A stretch of 64,000 nt of DNA, from the NCBI GenBank assembly GCA_035578905.1, contig JAQJVL010002203.1, forward strand, positions 50,758-114,757, read 5' to 3'. Origin of the DNA: Stictocephala bisonia (taxonomy: Eukaryota > Arthropoda > Insecta > Hemiptera > Membracidae). The notes beneath the pieces are model-generated. The model was not told the DNA's origin and did no database searches. It was given only the letters and a program-made list of their open reading frames with translations. Below, one piece after another: positions 59,201 to 64,000 of the stretch; the first letter of the stretch is position 1, and every line of letters begins with the position of its first letter. The position numbers and the translations under genes were made by a program.

Positions 59201-59987
59201 GAATCCAAAATCGGTATCTTCTTCCCCCGTGGGCAGAAAATATCCTTGGATCATCTTAAGGTGTTATATGCTATGTATAATTTGTGGTTTACCTGAGTGT
59301 TGATTTTATACGGCCATTGTCCCTCCCCCGCGGGTGGGAAATTACCTGTAAATCACTTTCAGAGTAAACGTTGTTTAAATATTGCATTTGTTCATTCACA
59401 GCTCAAGGCCTTTGGAAAGAAGACCGATAATTGTTGATAGTCTGACAGTTTTTACGAAGCGAGACGAAGACAAAGAAGAAAGAAGACATCTCAAAACTAC
59501 AGGTGAGTTTCATTAATGTATTACAAGGGTTGTCCATCCCCCAGGGTGATGTACTCTACCCCTGGGAGGAGTCTCTCCCCAAAAGAGGCACCCAGGTGGA
59601 GGTGGACACTGTGACGCAGTGCCTGGGCTTTTTACTGAGATCCACCGAGTAAACAATTTTATTTAACTAAAACATTTTTTATTATAATTTCGTAATTTTA
59701 TTCTTCGTGAGACAAGAATTGCTTTGAATCTAGAGCTGCATATTTCTTACGGAAATGTTGAGACTGTTTCTTGCTTATTTAATTCACGTAAATTTTGGTA
59801 CTCGGAATTTTTGGGACGACACGATGTGCATGGGTATTGTTCTAATTAGCGGCTAACTGATAATCTTCATACTCGTCTCTCCTCCCTAGACACCCCGAAA
59901 TCTAGCCACCGATATGGACACCTCCGACTTCCCTACCCTGCGTCCTCAACAATACTCAATAACATCAAACTCGAACAGCTGTTTGAG
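56286..59987 (+). CDS. Candidate exons of an unknown + strand gene, part 2
   Basis: Splice-bordered open segments: 56286-56372 (DPESSHPSCAKPPLLLQLL then KTSRVLVPYS, donor gtgagt), 59402-59502 (RPLERRPIIVDSLTVFTKRD then a charged EDKEERR stretch, donor gtgagt) and 59890-59987 (DTPKSSHRYGHLRLPYPASS then NNIKLEQLFE, donor gttact). The last two join in phase (G|AC = Asp). The first does not join the second directly (phase 1 out against 2 in), so at least one exon is missing. The segments are more GC-rich than flanks and rich in Ser, Pro and charged residues, as in a disordered region. I do not recognise the family. They may belong with the 51.9-54.4 kb exons. Confidence 0.42.
56430..57765. other. 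AT-rich DNA, no feature seen
   Basis: No exon, element end or tandem repeat recognised. If the candidate + strand gene is real, this lies in one of its introns. Confidence 0.45.
57765..58070 (+). repeat. ~35-bp tandem repeat
   Basis: About eight diverged units of the form ggtttngctttgttactggc followed by tggattntttggtct. A 90-codon frame across it (57771-58043) is very rich in Leu, Phe, Trp and Val only because of the repeat, so I do not call it a gene. Confidence 0.75.
58300..59401. other. AT-rich DNA, no gene recognised
   Basis: No convincing exon. Two similar GC-richer words, ttcccccgtgggcagaaaat and ctcccccgcgggtgggaaat, occur at about 59222 and 59322 and may be an eroded duplication. 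Confidence 0.4.
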
Positions 59988-60464
59988 GTTACTTTGAAAA
60001 TAATAAGACATTGTGAACTTATTTATGACAATACTATTTTGATGTACTTTACCATATCATAACAAACAATTTCTCTTATATATTTAAAACCAAATGTTTA
60101 TAATAAGCACGTAGATAATTTAAAACTCTTTGGAAAATTACTGTCACATTTTTTAGAGATAATCTACAATATCATCTCATTAGGAGTATACATATGTTGA
60201 AGTGCCTCCATACATTATGCAGTTTTTTTATGTAGAAAATACGAAATTATTTTGTTTGCATTTTGAACAATCTTCTCAAAGAGGTGATTGAGAGGTTGAA
60301 TTTGTCCCAACACTCGTAAATTTAATCCTAAACTAGTTAAATCTAACTGATTTAAGCGCTCCTCATTTTCCAATTCTAAAGACAAAAATACAAATAGCGA
60401 TTTTATTTCTACTTGTTTTTTACTTTTTCTTAATTTATCATACTAAGGTTTCTGCGCGGAGGTA

Positions 60465-60687
60465 AAAGAAACAGAGGTCGCTTGCTTATGGCCGAAGCGA
60501 ACGCTTCAGTGGCAATTATAACAGGTTACTACTGTAGCACATCTTTATAAATCTAAAGTAATAATCACTACGTTTGTCCTTGAGGGTTCGGGGGATAAGG
60601 GAGGAACTGACAAGGCCTTTTCATCCACACGGAAAACTGAAGAGCTAACCACTCGATACACCTGTCGGATGCGACCTCTGTTTCTTT
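60465..60687. mobile_element. Repeat family M2, copy 2, with inverted ends
   Basis: AAAGAAACAGAGGTCGC (60465-60481) is inverted as GCGACCTCTGTTTCTTT (60671-60687), suggesting a MITE. The interior word actacgtttgtccttgaggg through cactcgatacac is shared with the third copy near 61495-61640. Confidence 0.6.
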
Positions 60688-61221
60688 CTTATCTATGGTT
60701 TAGCACATAGACGGCTGCAAAATGCTATGTGAGTTACTGACAAATGTAGGTTTAATCAAGCTAGACACGCTCACGTGTTTGTTTTTATTCTGCGTTTACT
60801 TTTTATGATCTTCAGATTTTCTGATAAAAGAATAAATTAAGAATAGTTAACAAGTACACGACATGTGTATTTTACTTTCCAGTCGAACAGTATGGTAATA
60901 ATCAGGTGATGAAAAACGGGCATTCAGGATATTTCTTATACAACACGCAGAACATAAAACTGCAACGTCCGTAAAGTATTAAAGTATTATTAAAGTAAGG
61001 GTACTCGCCATTTTATGGAGATTACAGTTGTAAACACTTAGAGACAATGATTCGTGTTCAAGGTACTTCCCTTTCTCGCGTGAATGTTGTTGCGTATATT
61101 CTAATCATTTATTTACGATCTGCCCTGTTTTCTTGATAAAAATAATGAAAAAAAAGGAAAAATATTTACGTACAAAATTACGTTGATAACGCGATTTCTT
61201 CGAATCTTCCCACATTATAGT

Positions 61222-61397
61222 TCAATTTTTATAATGGTAGACTCGGTCTCCGGAAGCGGCGGTAGGCGAGGAAGAGTATTAAAGGCGAGGAATAAGTCTT
61301 AAAAATATTCGCTCAAATTAGGTCACTCGATGCAAGAATGACTCAACGGACTGTATTGTTTAGTTTAGGTTAATACTCTACGGTTACAAAAATTGTA
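61222..61397 (+). mobile_element. MITE family M1, copy 3
   Basis: Starts TCAATTTTTATAATGGTAGA and ends near ctctacggttacaaaaattg, diverged terminal inverted repeats of about 22 bp. The interior matches the 7206-7385 copy in inverted orientation. Confidence 0.75.
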
Positions 61398-61484
61398 TTG
61401 TAACAGGTAGTCTTCGATTTAATTGTCTTCACAGTGAACTCCACATAAGCAGTTATAAATAGATTATATAATGTTCCTCTATAT

Positions 61485-61640
61485 AAATATTTAGTAATGA
61501 TTACTACGTTTATCCTGGATTATTTGGAATAAGGGTGGGATTGACAAGGTGTTGGCCCTACAACCACCATGAAAACTGGAGAAATTACTCCACACATTCA
61601 GGGTGGCACCTCTGTTTATTTCTTCTCTGTGGCCTAGAAT
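61485..61640 (+). repeat. Repeat family M2, copy 3
   Basis: Contains gattactacgtttatcctgg, tgacaaggtgttggccctac and ggcacctctgtttatttctt, matching the copies near 33.1 and 60.5 kb. Confidence 0.55.
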
Positions 61641-62850
61641 AACTGGACATCATGGATGGTATTGTCAAAACGTCACTCGATAGCGTACCTTCACGGACAG
61701 ATACCGACCACTTTTAATGTTTTCAGACTATGCTTTACTCTTTTGCATAAACAGCACTGTTTATTTCAGGTCTCGATAATTGTTTTAAGTACCTGTAACT
61801 TTGGATCATTGAGTCTCTGTTATATGATGTAAAAAGGTCAAGCTGAACCCAACCGTCAATCTATCTTCTAATAGTGCTTTCGTGAACGTGTCTATATTGT
61901 GGTAATTATTCAATAGAAAGTATCCAGTCTCAACTTTATTCCTTTGGAAGTAAGGATAACAGATGACAAGCGACTTTTGGCCCCCCCAGAACCATTTTTT
62001 TGCCCCACGTGTCACGATCCTTCGGGGAACTTTTTCATGCACATTGTTGGTGAAAGCTTCTGGTAACAGTCCAGTTACACTTAAACACACAATTCACTGG
62101 GACCCTTTCACAGCTTTTCTACACACCGCGTACTCAACTTGCCGACATCACGTCAAACAAATCAAATTAAACTTTGTGAAAAAACGTAACAGTTACAAGG
62201 CCAGTATACTCGCACTCAGGTTACCAGCGTGATCGGACTCGAGTTCGAACTCTTATCTTATCAACCGCTCAGCTCGAGACTGACTGAGGAAGACTGAAGA
62301 ATATTACCTTAAGTGGTAGGGGATAGTTTGTATTGAGATGAGGGTACGTCTACATATATGACTTTATACGCGTTATTTGATGTACTTATTAAATTATTCC
62401 GCCAGTGCCCCTTTTCCTGAGAGTTATTCATAACGTTTTTGTCATGTTTGAGTATTAGAATACAATAACTAGCTGTATTTTACATACTAGTAGACACGTT
62501 TCAGTTCTAATATGAAAATTGTACCACATTGGGCATAAAACAAACTTAAGAAAACATAAAAGATCATTACACGATGGAGTGAAGGTTATTCAGGACTAAG
62601 GAGGTGTGTGCTTAGCGGCAGGAAGTCGCGCAGGATGTTTTATTCATCATCTGGCCCTACAATAAAACCTTGCAGGACATTCGCGGACATCTCCGGGTAA
62701 CAAGCGGTCATCTCGACTGTTTTCTGTAGTCAACATAATTTAAAACAGCTGTGAATTACCCTACACTCTGTTGTTGCACAGAAATAACATATTCTGATAC
62801 TTATTCATGCTGCAAACAGTCGAATCGAGTTTCCAAAAAATGACGAATAT

Positions 62851-63330
62851 TTGTTGTACCTTACAGGCAACAAGCAAGGAAAATTGTGTTACGAAAACAA
62901 CCCTTATACCAACGTAAATACACACAACGTCGACGCACGCTTGTACATACTGTATTTACAACTGTGTGCCACAGTGTTTGGAGGCCTAAACTTTAATATA
63001 TCACCTGTCCTATTTGGACTTCTAGTAGAACCGAATTACATACAGAAACGTATATTGTCCCATATTACTTGTATATTTTCCCAAATTAGAGCTTCACTTT
63101 GTATTGCACTTTATAAGGTGATTAAGTGTTCATCCAGTGGAGCGCTCAAGGAATTTAATTACAGATTTCACCACAACTGCAGCAGAGTCTACCTCACTAA
63201 CACACACATACAACGAGGTCACTTCCCCACTCTCAGCCTCAATTTCCCCACCTGCCCCATCCCGCATATTGTAAAAACGTACAACATTCCCTTGTTTATA
63301 ATAAACTCTAATAATAACTTTTATATGTAA
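62851..63330 (+). CDS. Orphan 159-codon open frame, unrecognised
   Basis: An ATG-started frame of 159 codons, the longest in the window outside mobile elements and the satellite. It starts MLYLTGNKQGKLCYENNPYT and has a mid region with a hydrophobic stretch (LYILYLQLCATVFGGLNF at about residues 31-48), then a Cys/His-containing part (NYRFHHNCSRVYL). No domain or signal peptide is recognised, and no splice or promoter support was found. At this length in AT-rich DNA it is unusual but could be chance, a retained fragment of an exon, or mobile debris. Confidence 0.2.
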   Translation: MLYLTGNKQGKLCYENNPYTNVNTHNVDARLYILYLQLCATVFGGLNFNISPVLFGLLVEPNYIQKRILSHITCIFSQIRASLCIALYKVIKCSSSGALKEFNYRFHHNCSRVYLTNTHIQRGHFPTLSLNFPTCPIPHIVKTYNIPLFIINSNNNFYM

Positions 63331-63370
63331 AATATACTCTTTAAGCTCAAAATTTGTATAAACGTCATTT

Positions 63371-63564
63371 ATAGAAAATTATTGAAAATATGAGCCAGCG
63401 GGCCAAATTGTATTCTTGGAGGAGAATCATTGTATGTAGCTTGACAATTAATTAATACAAACAAATTAAATAAATGGTTCCAAATGATTAGCACAAAATT
63501 TCCCCCATATTAAACACTAAGAAATCAAAACTTAGAAAATTACCACTTTGATTCTCAAATATGT
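63371..63564. repeat. Direct repeat, left copy
   Basis: 194 bp beginning atagaaaattattgaaaata and ending ctcaaatatgt. It is about 98% identical to 63715-63907, differing at a few bases (attgtattc/attaaattc; gattagcac/gattggcac; one A). Offset is 344 bp. Confidence 0.92.
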
Positions 63565-63714
63565 TTTTGGAAATAACTAAAAACTAGTAATTTTTAGACC
63601 AACCTAAAAAAATAGTTTTTTTTGTCGGTTACAATACTTTCTCTATGCTAACGCATATGGGAGAGTGTAAAAACAACAAGTTCAAAAAAGTACTGTCGCT
63701 ATTGTAATCCAGTT

Positions 63715-63907
63715 ATAGAAAATTATTGAAAATATGAGCCAGCGGGCCAAATTAAATTCTTGGAGGAGAATCATTGTATGTAGCTTGACAATTAATTAAT
63801 ACAAACAAATTAAATAAATGGTTCCAAATGATTGGCACAAAATTTCCCCCATATTAAACACTAAGAAATCAAACTTAGAAAATTACCACTTTGATTCTCA
63901 AATATGT
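63715..63907. repeat. Direct repeat, right copy
   Basis: Second copy of the 194-bp unit. The sequence between the copies (63565-63714) contains ctatgctaacgcatatggga, which matches, inverted, the repeat at 15840. The pair is thus a local duplication inside a dispersed repeat, or two partly deleted insertions. Confidence 0.92.
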
Positions 63908-64000
63908 CGATGTGGATCCAGTGACCAGTATGGTCGGATTTCTCCTTGTGAACAAAGTGAACGATCTGTGACAAGGAAAAGAGAGCGGACCAGTGGTACG

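Noticed and set aside
61806..62090. 94-codon minus frame
   Set aside because: A partly protein-like composition, but no recognisable motif, no splice support, and an 89-codon frame overlaps it on the other strand.

Overview
The window is AT-rich, intron-bearing animal DNA. Spliced genes with GT/AG introns of several kilobases, dense short inverted-repeat elements, and jockey/CR1-like LINEs, piggyBac, hAT, pogo/Tigger, mariner and Helitron remnants point to an arthropod. An insect, possibly a hemipteran, is my best guess, but the sequence shows no species-level proof.

Host genes. The best-supported host locus is a tandem pair of genes on the + strand for proteins of the UMP-CMP kinase 2 / thymidylate kinase family. 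Copy 1 is represented by its last two exons (2043-2231, 5779-5929); its 5' part lies before the window. Copy 2 can be read as six exons (16619-29366) giving a 301-residue product whose exon phases all agree. It starts with a signal-peptide-like segment, has lost the Walker A P-loop and the DR of the DRY motif, and carries several N-glycosylation sequons. It therefore looks like a secreted or lumenal pseudokinase, and it is the most interesting biology here. One isolated minus-strand coiled-coil-like exon lies at 38141-38236. A set of candidate + strand exons between 51935 and 59987 hints at one further gene of unknown family.

Mobile DNA. The introns and intergenic DNA are full of elements with visible ends. 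These are a hAT deletion derivative with perfect 8-bp target duplication (4145-5483), four foldback elements in copy 1's last intron, a frameshifted piggyBac flanked by TTAA (9322-12168), a mariner relic with ~190-bp inverted repeats (13815-14779), and a pogo-like element (17518-21271) hosting a LINE and a probable LTR. A + LINE is interrupted by a minus LINE (30325-32908), and there are a deleted Helitron (36130-37983) and a short Helitron (about 38790-39155). Several SINE and MITE families occur in multiple copies.

Satellite. About 7.4 kb (44200-51660) is a 74-bp minisatellite, degenerate at the left end and homogenised in the core, with complex higher-order variants. Its minus strand is open in all three frames over long stretches. 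From 51.9 to 60 kb are scattered candidate exons and minor tandem repeats. The last 4 kb hold MITEs, a 159-codon orphan ORF and a 344-bp-offset direct repeat.
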